Source of the DNA: Methanocella_A sp964548585
Lineage (GTDB): Archaea; Halobacteriota; Methanocellia; Methanocellales; Methanocellaceae
DNA: 64,000 nucleotides
Assembly: GCA_964548585.1 (NCBI GenBank)
Contig: CAZJRS010000004.1
Coordinates: forward strand, 9,559 to 73,558
Direction of reading: 5' to 3'
The translations under genes were made by a program, and so were the position numbers. Shown here piece by piece: positions 50,620 to 59,065 of the stretch. A model generated the notes under the pieces. The model worked only from the letters and a program-made list of their open reading frames with translations, made no database searches and was not told where the DNA came from. How positions within the stretch are numbered: the stretch's first letter is position 1; each line of letters begins with the position of its first letter.

Positions 50620-51404
50620 TCATTGGGGCCAGCGGCATGCTGGGGACAGATCTCCGCTACGCTTTTCCAGATGCATCTACGCTGACTCACAACGATGTCG
50701 ATCTCACCAGCCGCGAATCCGTACAAAAAGCCATCCGGAATGCAGCCCCTGAGGTAGTGATCAATGCTGCCGCATACACTAACGTAGACGGCTGCGAGGA
50801 TGAGCCAGAGAAAGCCTATGCCGTGAATGGCCTGGGGCCAGCGTACCTGGCCGAGGCCTGCAAAGAAGTCGGCGCAACTCTGGTCCATTACAGCACCGAC
50901 TATGTGTTCGACGGCACTAAAAATGAGTACGTGGAAACAGACCTGACAAACCCGATCAGTGTCTATGGTAAGTCCAAGCTAGCAGGAGAAAAGAATATCC
51001 AGTACAACATGGATGATTTTAGAATCATCCGCACCTCCTGGCTCTTCGGCCGGCACGGCAAAAATTTTGTGGACACTATGCTGACCATCTCTAAGCAGAT
51101 GCCAACGGTCAAAGTGGTTAACGATCAGATCGGCAAGCCTACCTACACGGTAGATCTGGCTAAAAAAACGGAGGAGATTATCACAATGCCAGCAGGCATT
51201 TACCACATTACAAACGATGGCATATGCTCGTGGTTCGATTTCGCATCCGCAATCATCAATAATGTGGAGCCTTGCACTACAGCCGAATATCCGAGAAAGG
51301 CTAAGCGTCCTATGTATTCGGTACTTAAAAATACAAAGACCGCTCCAATGAGGCACTGGAAATTAGCTTTAAACGATTATCTCTCAGGTAAAGGTGGATT
51401 CTGA
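50595..51404 (+). CDS. rmlD: dTDP-4-dehydrorhamnose reductase
   Basis: The 269-residue product starts at one of two adjacent GTG codons (50595 or 50598) within the end of rmlB. LIIGASGMLGTDL is the NADPH loop, INAAAYTNVDGCEDEPEKAY and HYSTDYVFDG are RmlD signatures, and YGKSKLAGE holds the catalytic Tyr and Lys. It performs the last step to dTDP-L-rhamnose. Its stop overlaps the start of rmlA (TGATG), so translation is coupled. Confidence 0.94.
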   Translation: MVGKIKTLIIGASGMLGTDLRYAFPDASTLTHNDVDLTSRESVQKAIRNAAPEVVINAAAYTNVDGCEDEPEKAYAVNGLGPAYLAEACKEVGATLVHYSTDYVFDGTKNEYVETDLTNPISVYGKSKLAGEKNIQYNMDDFRIIRTSWLFGRHGKNFVDTMLTISKQMPTVKVVNDQIGKPTYTVDLAKKTEEIITMPAGIYHITNDGICSWFDFASAIINNVEPCTTAEYPRKAKRPMYSVLKNTKTAPMRHWKLALNDYLSGKGGF

Positions 51405-52129
51405 TGAAAGGTATAATTCTGGCGGGCGGCACCGGATCAAGGCTGTTCCCCCTGACAAAAGTGACCAACAAGCACTTGCTTCCCGTATACGACGAGCCAA
51501 TGATCTATTACCCGCTGAAAACACTCATCAATGCAGGCATCCGGGACATCATGATCGTATCCGGCAAGGGGCATGTAGGCCACTTCCTGGAGCTGCTAGG
51601 CTCCGGCTCGGAGATCGGAGTGCGGCTCTCCTACGAGATCCAAAAAGAGGCAGGCGGTATCGCGCAAGCCCTCAGCCTTTGCGAAAGTTTCGTCGGTGAC
51701 GACAGCATGACCGTTATCCTTGGTGATAATATCTATGAGGACACCGTAAAGGACGCGGTCCAGAGCTTCGAAAAAGGAGCTCGGATATTCCTTAAGCCTG
51801 TGACAGATGCTCACCGATTCGGTGTTGCCGAAGTCGATAAGACTACCGGTCAGGTCCTGGGTATCGAGGAAAAGCCTAAGCAGCCAAAATCCGACTTCGC
51901 GGTAACCGGCCTGTACATCTACGATAGCCGGGTGTTCGATATCGTTAAAAACCTTAAGCCATCTGGCCGCGGTGAACTGGAGATCACTGACGTGAATAAC
52001 AAATATCTCCATATGGGCGATCTGACTTACTCTGTACTGCAAGGTTACTGGAGCGATGCAGGCACCTTCGAGTCTCTGTACCGGGCCAGTGAAATGGTGA
52101 GGGGCAGGAAAAAACGGGATGAAGACTGA
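51404..52129 (+). CDS. rmlA: Glucose-1-phosphate thymidylyltransferase
   Basis: The 241-residue product has the nucleotide loop ILAGGTGSRLFPLTKVTNKH, ILGDNIYED (metal-binding Asp) and GIEEKPKQPKSD. It activates glucose-1-phosphate with dTTP and so supplies rmlB. It is shorter than the bacterial enzyme (about 290), like other archaeal short forms that lack the C-terminal helical region. It completes the rmlC-B-D-A set. The convergent GT2 gene ends 10 bases downstream. Confidence 0.93.
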   Translation: MKGIILAGGTGSRLFPLTKVTNKHLLPVYDEPMIYYPLKTLINAGIRDIMIVSGKGHVGHFLELLGSGSEIGVRLSYEIQKEAGGIAQALSLCESFVGDDSMTVILGDNIYEDTVKDAVQSFEKGARIFLKPVTDAHRFGVAEVDKTTGQVLGIEEKPKQPKSDFAVTGLYIYDSRVFDIVKNLKPSGRGELEITDVNNKYLHMGDLTYSVLQGYWSDAGTFESLYRASEMVRGRKKRDED

Positions 52130-52139
52130 GTGGAAAAAA

Positions 52140-52835
52140 TTATTTTCTTTTTTTCATCATCCCAAACCTGACCTTTATCAAATTCAGCCCCATCGCCGGA
52201 ATATACTTAAAACTAAACTTGCTGCCCTTGTCATCCTTCCAGACCACGGGTACATCTCTAATCACACATCCCGCCTTCTTCATACGCCAGAGCAGTTCTA
52301 CATCGAACTCGAAACCCATACAGGCCATCAGCGGGGTCACTTTTTCGACATACTCCCTCTTGAAAATCTTACCCCCACACTGAGAGTCCTTAACTTTCAG
52401 CCCAAAGAGCAGCCTCGGAAATAACGTATTAAAGGACTCGCTGGCCAGCCTCCTGATCAGGTACTGGCTCTCGACAATCATGGCTTCTTTGGATTTCCTG
52501 TCTGCGATCACGCAGCCGGCGCCGGTCTTTTCCATTTCCTCGATCAGCTTCAGGAACTGGTCGACCTTAAGCGAGTTATCCGCGTCAGTAAACCCTATGA
52601 TATCCCCACGTGCAACTTTGAAGCCTTCCAGCACGCCTCCACCTTTGCCCAGGCGGTTCGGGAATGTTAAAACTTTTGCGTACTTTGCAGCAATCTCCGC
52701 TGTCCTGTCCTTACTACCATCACAGACCACAATGATCTCGAAATCGCCTGCGGCAGCGAGTCCCTTGGTATACTCTTCCAGGGTCTTCCCGATCCGTTCC
52801 TCTTCGTTATACGCAGGGATGACGATGCTGATCAT
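52140..52835 (-). CDS. Family 2 glycosyltransferase (dolichyl-phosphate glucose synthase-like)
   Basis: The 231-residue soluble GT-A protein has SIVIPAYNEEERIGKTLEEY, VVCDGSKDRTAE, GFTDADNSLKVDQFL (DXD) and KDSQCGGKIFKREYVEKV, matching archaeal ALG5/AglD-type synthases that charge dolichyl phosphate. It lacks C-terminal membrane helices. It is the last gene of a minus-strand set of three glycosyltransferases (52140-54999), although 67 bases separate it from the next. Confidence 0.85.
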   Translation of the reverse strand: MISIVIPAYNEEERIGKTLEEYTKGLAAAGDFEIIVVCDGSKDRTAEIAAKYAKVLTFPNRLGKGGGVLEGFKVARGDIIGFTDADNSLKVDQFLKLIEEMEKTGAGCVIADRKSKEAMIVESQYLIRRLASESFNTLFPRLLFGLKVKDSQCGGKIFKREYVEKVTPLMACMGFEFDVELLWRMKKAGCVIRDVPVVWKDDKGSKFSFKYIPAMGLNLIKVRFGMMKKRK

Positions 52836-52902
52836 ACTGTGATGCCTCTGCCTTTAGATACTTCAATATCTATATATAATGTTCTTGGTCGCATCGTGCT
52901 TG

Positions 52903-54030
52903 TCAGCCATTCTTGCCAAGGAACCACTTTTCGACCTCTGATCCCAGGAGGTCCCAGTCATACCCGGCAGTCCTTTTAATACATTCTGCAGACATCTGCT
53001 GTCTTCTTGTTTCATCGTTGAGCAGAGATCCCATGGCAGACGCGATCTCTTTTTCATCCAGCTTTGTGATAATGCCAGTCCTGCCCTCAACAATCAGGTC
53101 TGTAGCATAGTTCCTCTCGCAATCGACCGTGATCACTGGCAGACCGCACGCCATCGCCTCTACTGTCGTAATACTGAACCCTTCGCGGGATGAAGGCAGT
53201 ACAAACAACCGTGCAGACTTCATCCTGGCAATCAGATCTGTCTCATCCAGAAAGCCTCCGAATTCTGTCCTATCCGCAATACCAAGCTCATCAGCCAGTT
53301 TTTCCAGGCTATCCCTTTCCGGTCCGTCTCCCAGGATGCATAGCCGGATCTTATCTGTAGAGATCGCACAGGCACGCAGAAGCACGTCGACATGCTTATC
53401 TTTAATCAACCGGCCCGCAAACAGCACATCACATCTATTTTCTGCAGGCGGTATTTGTCGGATATGCTGATAGGGGATGCCATTCGAAACAACCAGTACT
53501 TTCTGGCCCGGTACTCCAGATAATTTTAGTGCAGCTGCGGTACGATCGGAGACCGCAATGATCTTGTCAGGCATCCTGCTGCCTACCTTCTCAATCATGT
53601 GTCCGACGATGCCGGCTTTCCCTAGGTACTCGTACCAGTAATCGCCCCAGTACTCGTGCCAGGTGGCAAAAAAGCGCTTTCTTTTGATCGTTGCGATCAT
53701 TCTGCAGACGAACAGCGGAAAGTACGGATGCTGGTTGCAGTCGATCACGTCAAACTTCTCCCTGGCCAGCGGTACTGCCAGTCTAAGGGCGAACCAGATC
53801 GCTTCGGGTATTGATCTACGCCCGTTCACGTACAGGGCTTTTTTCCTGCAAACCCCATGGTATGTGATATTCTCTTTCTTAAAAACAGCAGGCCCATCCC
53901 ACCATCGGATGCCAAATATGTGGACATCGTGGCCCTGTGTCGCCAGCCGCCGGGAAAGCTCATAAATTCGCTTCTCGGCGCCACCCTTCACGTACGGGTA
54001 GACCACATCGCTGACGAAGACGATCTTCAT
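52903..54030 (-). CDS. Glycosyltransferase family 4
   Basis: The product has about 375 residues from ATG 54030 (MKIVFVSDVVYPYVKGGAEK); GTG 54036 is the alternative. The loop YVKGGAEKRIYELS and the donor-domain motifs VLFAGRLIKDKHVDVLLRA and EGFSITTVEAMACGLPVITVD are complete GT4 elements. The N-terminal half contains ATWHEYWGDYWYEYLGKAG, as in archaeal mannosyltransferases. It starts 15 bases after the GT2 gene upstream. It likely adds a hexose to the surface glycan on the cytoplasmic side. Confidence 0.86.
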   Translation of the reverse strand: MKIVFVSDVVYPYVKGGAEKRIYELSRRLATQGHDVHIFGIRWWDGPAVFKKENITYHGVCRKKALYVNGRRSIPEAIWFALRLAVPLAREKFDVIDCNQHPYFPLFVCRMIATIKRKRFFATWHEYWGDYWYEYLGKAGIVGHMIEKVGSRMPDKIIAVSDRTAAALKLSGVPGQKVLVVSNGIPYQHIRQIPPAENRCDVLFAGRLIKDKHVDVLLRACAISTDKIRLCILGDGPERDSLEKLADELGIADRTEFGGFLDETDLIARMKSARLFVLPSSREGFSITTVEAMACGLPVITVDCERNYATDLIVEGRTGIITKLDEKEIASAMGSLLNDETRRQQMSAECIKRTAGYDWDLLGSEVEKWFLGKNG

Positions 54031-54045
54031 CGTCACTGCACCGGC

Positions 54046-54999
54046 CTACCTTCGCGAACGAAGCGCAACCAGGATAATATCCGCAAGCAATCCGAAGAAG
54101 ATGATCTGCAGCCCTGCGAGAAAGAGCATCGTGCCGCCCACCACTGATGCGAACCTGGTGATTATTCCTGTGCCGAGCCATTCCTGGACGACAAAGAGCC
54201 AGGCAATCGCTCCTCCGATCATCAGTATACCGCCGATTGGTACGAATATGGTGAGTGGATTATAGTCCCTCACCATGCGGATGACCAGCCCCAGGATCAG
54301 CGACCCGTCCTTGTATGCCTTAAGTTTTGCAACCCCGACACGCTGCCTGTACCTGATAGGTATTTCGGAAATCCGGATAGACTTTTTCCTTGCGTCGATG
54401 ATCATTTCACTGGCAAAGGGCATCCCCTCGGAGACGACTTCCAGCATTTCCAGCGCGGTGCGGCTCATCGCCCTGAACCCAGACTGAGAGTCCCGCAGCC
54501 TTAGCTTGTAGAGCAGGTTGATTGTGCCTGTGATCAACCCATTGCCCAGCCGGTTGCGTATGTTCATCGCCCCTTCTTCCATGTGCCCAAACCGGTTGCC
54601 CAGGACTATGTCTGCATAGCCGTCAACGATCGGGTCGATAAGGAGGGGTATCTCGTAAGGATCATAAGTGTAATCGCCATCCATCATCACAATGATGTCA
54701 GCGTCAGTTGGAATGTGCCGGAATCCGAGGAGGTAAGCGTTGCCATATCCGATGTGCTCCTGGGTGATTACCCGGGCACCAGCTTTCCGGGCTTTTTTAG
54801 GGGTATCGTCCGTTGACTTATCTACAACGATGATTTCTGATTGGTAGTGTTTCAAAGCCTGTTTTGTCTCGTTCACTACTTTGCTGATGGCTGGCTCGTT
54901 CATGGTGGGTATGATCACCGCTACCTTGATGTCCCGTACTTTGCCTGGGTCTGCTACTTCCGGTTTTACCGTCGTCACCTGTGTTTGTGCCATCTGCAT
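54046..54999 (-). CDS. Family 2 glycosyltransferase with two C-terminal membrane helices (DPM1/AglJ-like)
   Basis: In the 317-residue product the GT-A domain starts near residue 25 (VAVIIPTMNEPAISKVV), followed by VMMDGDYTYDPYEIPLL (metal site) and KLRLRDSQSGFRAMSR. A membrane hairpin spans about 240-310. This is the archaeal layout for dolichyl-phosphate hexose synthases in glycan assembly. The first 25 residues are low-complexity and may not be translated (the ATG at 54993 is an alternative). It is the first gene of the minus-strand GT trio. Confidence 0.85.
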   Translation of the reverse strand: MQMAQTQVTTVKPEVADPGKVRDIKVAVIIPTMNEPAISKVVNETKQALKHYQSEIIVVDKSTDDTPKKARKAGARVITQEHIGYGNAYLLGFRHIPTDADIIVMMDGDYTYDPYEIPLLIDPIVDGYADIVLGNRFGHMEEGAMNIRNRLGNGLITGTINLLYKLRLRDSQSGFRAMSRTALEMLEVVSEGMPFASEMIIDARKKSIRISEIPIRYRQRVGVAKLKAYKDGSLILGLVIRMVRDYNPLTIFVPIGGILMIGGAIAWLFVVQEWLGTGIITRFASVVGGTMLFLAGLQIIFFGLLADIILVALRSRR

Positions 55000-55329
55000 T
55001 CAATCCCCTCAGGCCCTCGGCCACTGCCACTTCCGACTTCAAGAGATTATCGGTGGGCAGCCTATAAACTTTATGCTATAGTATAAAAGGGTTTGTGAAC
55101 CGCGAGATTTTATCTCTTTAACCTCTCCCGGTGAGATCATAACTTTTATTACAATTTCATATTATGAAAATTGTAAGCCATATTATTGACTATTTTTCCA
55201 AAAATCTGTGATTTTAGACTTATTTTTTTGAAACAGAAAATTTATAGGTAGTTATTCCAAATGGTTTCATAATAACTCTTGACTCAATAATCTAAAAATT
55301 ATAATTGGGGCGAGTTGGAAGTGTGGGTT
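55000..55329. other. AT-rich promoter region with inverted repeat
   Basis: A 330-base spacer between divergent genes. It holds an inverted repeat at 55149-55175 (ttacaatttcat / atgaaaattgtaa) and a TATA-like stretch aaatttatagg near 55240, about 90 bases before the chemoreceptor-like gene. No gene was seen. Confidence 0.5.
55149..55175. promoter_or_regulatory. Inverted repeat, possible operator
   Basis: The arms ttacaatttcata and ttatgaaaattgtaa pair except for one extra base. The position in a divergent promoter region suggests a regulator site rather than a terminator, since no gene ends here. Confidence 0.35.
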
Positions 55330-57279
55330 ATGTTAACATCAATTATGGCAATTATGGCCAGCGGTGTAAGCCGCTCCGGCGCGGGCAAGATGAGCAGTGC
55401 CTACTTTGAAAAGATACTTTCCTATATTCCGGATCCGATCATGGTCAGGGGTGCTAACCGTGAAATCCTCTACGCTAACCGCGCTGCGATGACACTGACT
55501 GGCAAGGGCGACCACAATGGTCTCAAGTGCGATCGTTTCATGTGCAACAATATCCCGGCGGGGTACTGCGACAGTAGCTGTCCCATCGAGAAGGCATACC
55601 GCTCCGGTCAAAAGGAGATTATTCAGGATGTCAAGCTCAAGAACTCACGCGGCGATGTCATGTATGGCCAGCTGACCGCCATTGTAATCACTGATGATAA
55701 GGGTAATTTCGCCGGTGGCATGGAGATTATCCGGGATACCACCGTTCAGAAGAAGGAAGAACTGGAGTTGAAGAACCAGTCCCAGCTAATGCAGAACCTC
55801 ATTCGCAATATTCCGGCCAGCCTCATCATTTCGGATAATAACCATATAGTCACTTATGCCAGCGATGGCTTCTCCACCTTTACCGGAAAGAAAGTAGATG
55901 ACATGATCGGGAAGACTGTCAAAGATGTGCTTGGCGTCAAGACAGATACCGTTCTCGACGTAGTCATCGATACCCACAAGAGCGTGAATAACGAAGAGCG
56001 TAAGATTCCTCAAGGAAAGGGCCAGTTTATGCCGGTCCTGATCTCGGCTGTGCCGGTAAAAGGTGCCAAGGGCGAATATGTGGGTGGCATCGAGCTTATC
56101 CAGGATATCCGGGCGCTGAAGGACAAGGAGAGCGAGGTAAAAGTTCAGCTCGAGTACAACAGCCGGATGTCTGCCCGGCTCATCACCGGCATTGAAGCCA
56201 TTGCCTGTGGTGACCTGAACGTCATTCTTACCAAAGAAAAGGAAGACGATTTCGGCCGGACTATCGACGCATATAACCGCCTGGTTACCGATCTGAAGAC
56301 GTTGATCCTCGAAGTCAAGGCAAATGCCGAGGAGACGAAGGACAAGGCCAAGGAAATCGCCGACAGTGCCGGCCAGATGAGTACCAGTATCCAGCAGGTT
56401 GCGACGGCCTCTAACGAGATTTCCAGGGGATCGGAGAGCCTGGCGCGGATGTCAGAAGAGGCTTCCAACAAAATCAAGGAGACTAACATACTCTTCAAGA
56501 AGCTAACTGACAACGCAAGTAAATCTGCTATCCTGGCAAACGATGGGGCTAAGAAAGCCAAAGAAGTCGGAAGCGAGGCCGCTAACGTATCGAGCGGTAT
56601 GAAAAGCATCCGGGTCGCAGTAAGCGAAACCACTCAAGTCGTATCCGGCCTGAATACCGCTGTCAAAGAGATCGGAAAAGTCACGGACACGATCAAGAAC
56701 ATCGCTGACCAGACCAACCTGCTGGCCCTCAACGCAGCCATTGAGGCCGCCCGGGCAGGGGAGCATGGAAGGGGCTTTGCCGTAGTGGCGGAAGAGGTCC
56801 GTAAGCTGGCTGATGAGTCCAGAAAGAGCACCGAGCGGATCAACAACCTGATCGAGAACGTGCAGCACGAGACCGACCGGGTCATGCAGTCGATCCAGAA
56901 AGTCACCAACGAGTCCTCCGAGGGCGAGCAGGTGATCACCAGCGCGATGGTAAAGATCCAGGACGTCGTATTGTCGGTTGACTCGATCAACCAGGTAAGC
57001 TCTGAAGTATCTGATGATGTGAAGAAGGGAAGCTCCGCACTGGAGTCTATCTCCAGGAGCATCGAGTCTGCTGCGGCTACTGCCGAAGAGACCGCATCCT
57101 CGTCCGAGGAGACGAGCGCCGCAATCGAGGAGCAGACCGCGGCAGTCGAGGAGCTCAATGCCAGCACCCAGGTGCTCAGCGATGTCTCCGAGAATACATA
57201 CAAGCTGCTGTCGGATAAGTTTAAGGTTGAATTAACCTCGACCGGATCGCAGGCCCAAAGAAAGCGTCTTACTGCCTGA
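55330..57279 (+). CDS. Soluble methyl-accepting chemotaxis-type protein with two PAS domains
   Basis: The product is about 649 residues from ATG 55330; TTG 55315 after ggggcgag is an alternative. PAS 1 (about 25-130) has a four-cysteine cluster (LKCDRFMCNN...YCDSSCP), and PAS 2 spans about 145-265. A HAMP-like linker (ACGDLNVILTKEKEDDFG) and a long helical signalling domain with the hairpin tip LLALNAAIEAARAGEHGRGF follow. No membrane segment is visible, so it should sense inside the cell and feed a CheA-type kinase. No che genes are near. The cysteine cluster could hold a metal or redox centre, which is inference. A good terminator follows. Confidence 0.9.
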   Translation: MLTSIMAIMASGVSRSGAGKMSSAYFEKILSYIPDPIMVRGANREILYANRAAMTLTGKGDHNGLKCDRFMCNNIPAGYCDSSCPIEKAYRSGQKEIIQDVKLKNSRGDVMYGQLTAIVITDDKGNFAGGMEIIRDTTVQKKEELELKNQSQLMQNLIRNIPASLIISDNNHIVTYASDGFSTFTGKKVDDMIGKTVKDVLGVKTDTVLDVVIDTHKSVNNEERKIPQGKGQFMPVLISAVPVKGAKGEYVGGIELIQDIRALKDKESEVKVQLEYNSRMSARLITGIEAIACGDLNVILTKEKEDDFGRTIDAYNRLVTDLKTLILEVKANAEETKDKAKEIADSAGQMSTSIQQVATASNEISRGSESLARMSEEASNKIKETNILFKKLTDNASKSAILANDGAKKAKEVGSEAANVSSGMKSIRVAVSETTQVVSGLNTAVKEIGKVTDTIKNIADQTNLLALNAAIEAARAGEHGRGFAVVAEEVRKLADESRKSTERINNLIENVQHETDRVMQSIQKVTNESSEGEQVITSAMVKIQDVVLSVDSINQVSSEVSDDVKKGSSALESISRSIESAAATAEETASSSEETSAAIEEQTAAVEELNASTQVLSDVSENTYKLLSDKFKVELTSTGSQAQRKRLTA

Positions 57280-57310
57280 GCCGGCCTGCTGGCCGGCTAA
57301 GATCGTATGA

Positions 57311-57331
57311 GGGGTCGCAAGGCCCCTTTTT
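57311..57331 (+). terminator. Terminator of the chemoreceptor-like gene
   Basis: GGGGTC-gcaa-GGCCCC followed by TTTTT. A second, GC-rich hairpin (gccggcctgctggccggc, about 57280-57298) lies just before it. Confidence 0.65.
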
Positions 57332-57349
57332 CATTTTAAACTCAGCGCA

Positions 57350-57721
57350 TTACAGCTTTTTCAAAAACCCTTCCAGACCCGACCTGTGCCGGTTTTCGTC
57401 TCTGGATGCGGCATCAAAGAACGTGGCTGCTTCGGAGTTACCTTCTTCACGTGCGATCCTCGCCGCGTCTGCTTTTTCCTGGGTAGCCATTGTCTCGCCC
57501 TTGTGCATCATTTCCAGATTAGCCTTAGTGTCGCCGATCTTGCCCAGCATAATTGCCACTTCGCAGGCATGGCCAGCCTCTTCCCAGGCTAGCTGCTTCA
57601 AGTACATGGCAATATCCGCCCGGCCTTCGAGCTCTGCCTTCTTAGCCATAGCCAGGTACAGGCCGACTTCCATTGTTTCTCCCTTGAACGTCGCTTCCAT
57701 AATGTTTGTGATCTTGCTCAT
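57350..57721 (-). CDS. Rubrerythrin-like diiron protein without rubredoxin domain
   Basis: The 123-residue product is a four-helix ferritin-like protein. ExxH-type iron ligands are visible in AWEEAGHACEVA (about 46-57) and SRDENRHRSGLEG (about 105-117), and further Glu ligands in FKGETMEVG and MMHKGETMAT. Such proteins reduce peroxide in anaerobes. The rubredoxin electron-transfer domain usually fused at the end is missing. It is replaced by the separate small gene that ends 1 base upstream, so the two probably form one functional unit. Confidence 0.87.
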   Translation of the reverse strand: MSKITNIMEATFKGETMEVGLYLAMAKKAELEGRADIAMYLKQLAWEEAGHACEVAIMLGKIGDTKANLEMMHKGETMATQEKADAARIAREEGNSEAATFFDAASRDENRHRSGLEGFLKKL

Positions 57722-57722
57722 T

Positions 57723-57953
57723 CTACTTTCCTCCCTGAAGCGCAGTCGGCGGTTTTGCTTCGATCTTGTGCAAGAACTTCCTGGGGGCGCTACACTTTTT
57801 ACATAAGTGGGGCCGGATAAGAGCTTTGTTCACAAAGCCGCACCTGTCACATTTATACTCGTTAAGCACTCTTGTCACCTTCTGCGCATTTTCATTCGTA
57901 AGAATACGAATGATTAACTGGATATTGTCCTTTGAGGATATAACAATTTCCAT
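57723..57953 (-). CDS. Rubredoxin-like zinc/iron-ribbon protein
   Basis: The 76-residue product has an N-terminal beta-rich segment of 33 residues. A C-terminal ribbon follows with CDRCGF (Cys 35, 38) and CKKCSAP (Cys 51, 54), then RKFLHKIE, as at the end of classical rubrerythrins. It probably binds one iron (or zinc) and passes electrons to the diiron protein encoded 1 base downstream. The start is leaderless or nearly so, given the TATA-like element at 57981-57992. Confidence 0.8.
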   Translation of the reverse strand: MEIVISSKDNIQLIIRILTNENAQKVTRVLNEYKCDRCGFVNKALIRPHLCKKCSAPRKFLHKIEAKPPTALQGGK

Positions 57954-57980
57954 GACATTTGGAGTGTGGCCTCAGCCTCC

Positions 57981-57992
57981 AAAATAAATATA
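57981..57992. promoter_or_regulatory. Possible shared TATA region for divergent genes
   Basis: aaaataaatata lies about 30-38 bases from both the rubredoxin-like start (57953, minus) and the membrane-protein start (58020, plus). The arrangement resembles the nadX/nadC promoter. Confidence 0.45.
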
Positions 57993-58019
57993 TGCTCGTA
58001 ATGCTTGATGTGAACCTGT

Positions 58020-58934
58020 ATGGACGATTTCACTAAGGCCCTGCGGAAGGGGCTGTCGGGTACGGTAAAGGGTCCCGTACTCATCGTGGCCGGACTGCTT
58101 TCCGGCATCATCACCGCCATCACTCTGATCCAGTACGGTCCGCTGAATTCGATGCTTGGAACACAGCCGGAATTGATCGTGTCTTTCTTCGTCCTGCTAG
58201 TGTCGATCGTGGTGCCGATGTTTGCAATGCCTTTCATCCTGGGCGGCGCCCTGGGTTGCGCAGTTGCCCAGGCTACCGGCGGACCTGCGAACTGGGGCAT
58301 ATTCCTCGAAGCTGGTAAAAAGAACTACCTGAACCTCCTGATGGCAGGCATAGGGGCGTGGCTCATCTTCTACTTCCTGTCACTCATCGTGATTGTACTG
58401 ATCTTTGTCGGCTCTTTCTCTCCTTTACTCATGCTGTTGCTGGTAATCCTGGGTTTTGCCATTATGTTCACCGGCCTCATGTTTATCGAGTTCTACGACA
58501 TAGCGATCGTCGCTGACGGGGCTGACTTCGCCCGATCGTTCTCGAAAAGCATTGGTTTCGTCAGAAAACACTTCGTGACCGTCGTGCCTTTCTTTGCCAT
58601 CGTCGCAGGGCTAAAGCTGCTGGCACAGCTACCGTTGATGACGGCTTACCTGCTGAAAGGTATAGGGCTTATCGCCGCTAACTTATCCCAGTACGATAAC
58701 GGGACTATAAACAGCACGCTGATGAATGAGTCGTTGAACTCCACCGCCCTTGCCATGCAGTCGATCAACTTTAGCGTACCGTCGCTCCTCGCTATCATGC
58801 TACTTCAGGGCCTGGTACAGTCGATCGTATTCGCCTTTGTGGTATCCTACAAAGCCGAGTTCTATGGCTCTAGAAAGAATGTTAAAAAGATCACGGACTT
58901 CGACTACGACTTCTCCAGCGAAAGTAAACAATAG
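58020..58934 (+). CDS. Archaeal multi-pass membrane protein of DUF4013-like type
   Basis: The 304-residue product has six hydrophobic segments grouped in pairs (for example VLIVAGLLSGIITAITLI near residue 20). A conserved amphipathic core contains FARSFSKSIGFVRKHF (about 168-183), and a polar tail ends the protein. The pattern of membrane pairs with an internal RSF...K.G motif resembles proteins annotated DUF4013 or DUF7847 in archaea. No activity is known for them. It is a single gene with a promoter shared with the rubrerythrin pair. Confidence 0.65.
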   Translation: MDDFTKALRKGLSGTVKGPVLIVAGLLSGIITAITLIQYGPLNSMLGTQPELIVSFFVLLVSIVVPMFAMPFILGGALGCAVAQATGGPANWGIFLEAGKKNYLNLLMAGIGAWLIFYFLSLIVIVLIFVGSFSPLLMLLLVILGFAIMFTGLMFIEFYDIAIVADGADFARSFSKSIGFVRKHFVTVVPFFAIVAGLKLLAQLPLMTAYLLKGIGLIAANLSQYDNGTINSTLMNESLNSTALAMQSINFSVPSLLAIMLLQGLVQSIVFAFVVSYKAEFYGSRKNVKKITDFDYDFSSESKQ

Positions 58935-59065
58935 GGGCGTGGCTCCCTAAATTGCCGACGGGCAGACCCTATCTGGATAGGCGCTGTCCGCCTGGCTACT
59001 TCGAAAAGACCCATCAAGTAAACCTTTTTTAATATGGGCAACTTCCTGACCTGGCGTTAGTCACT

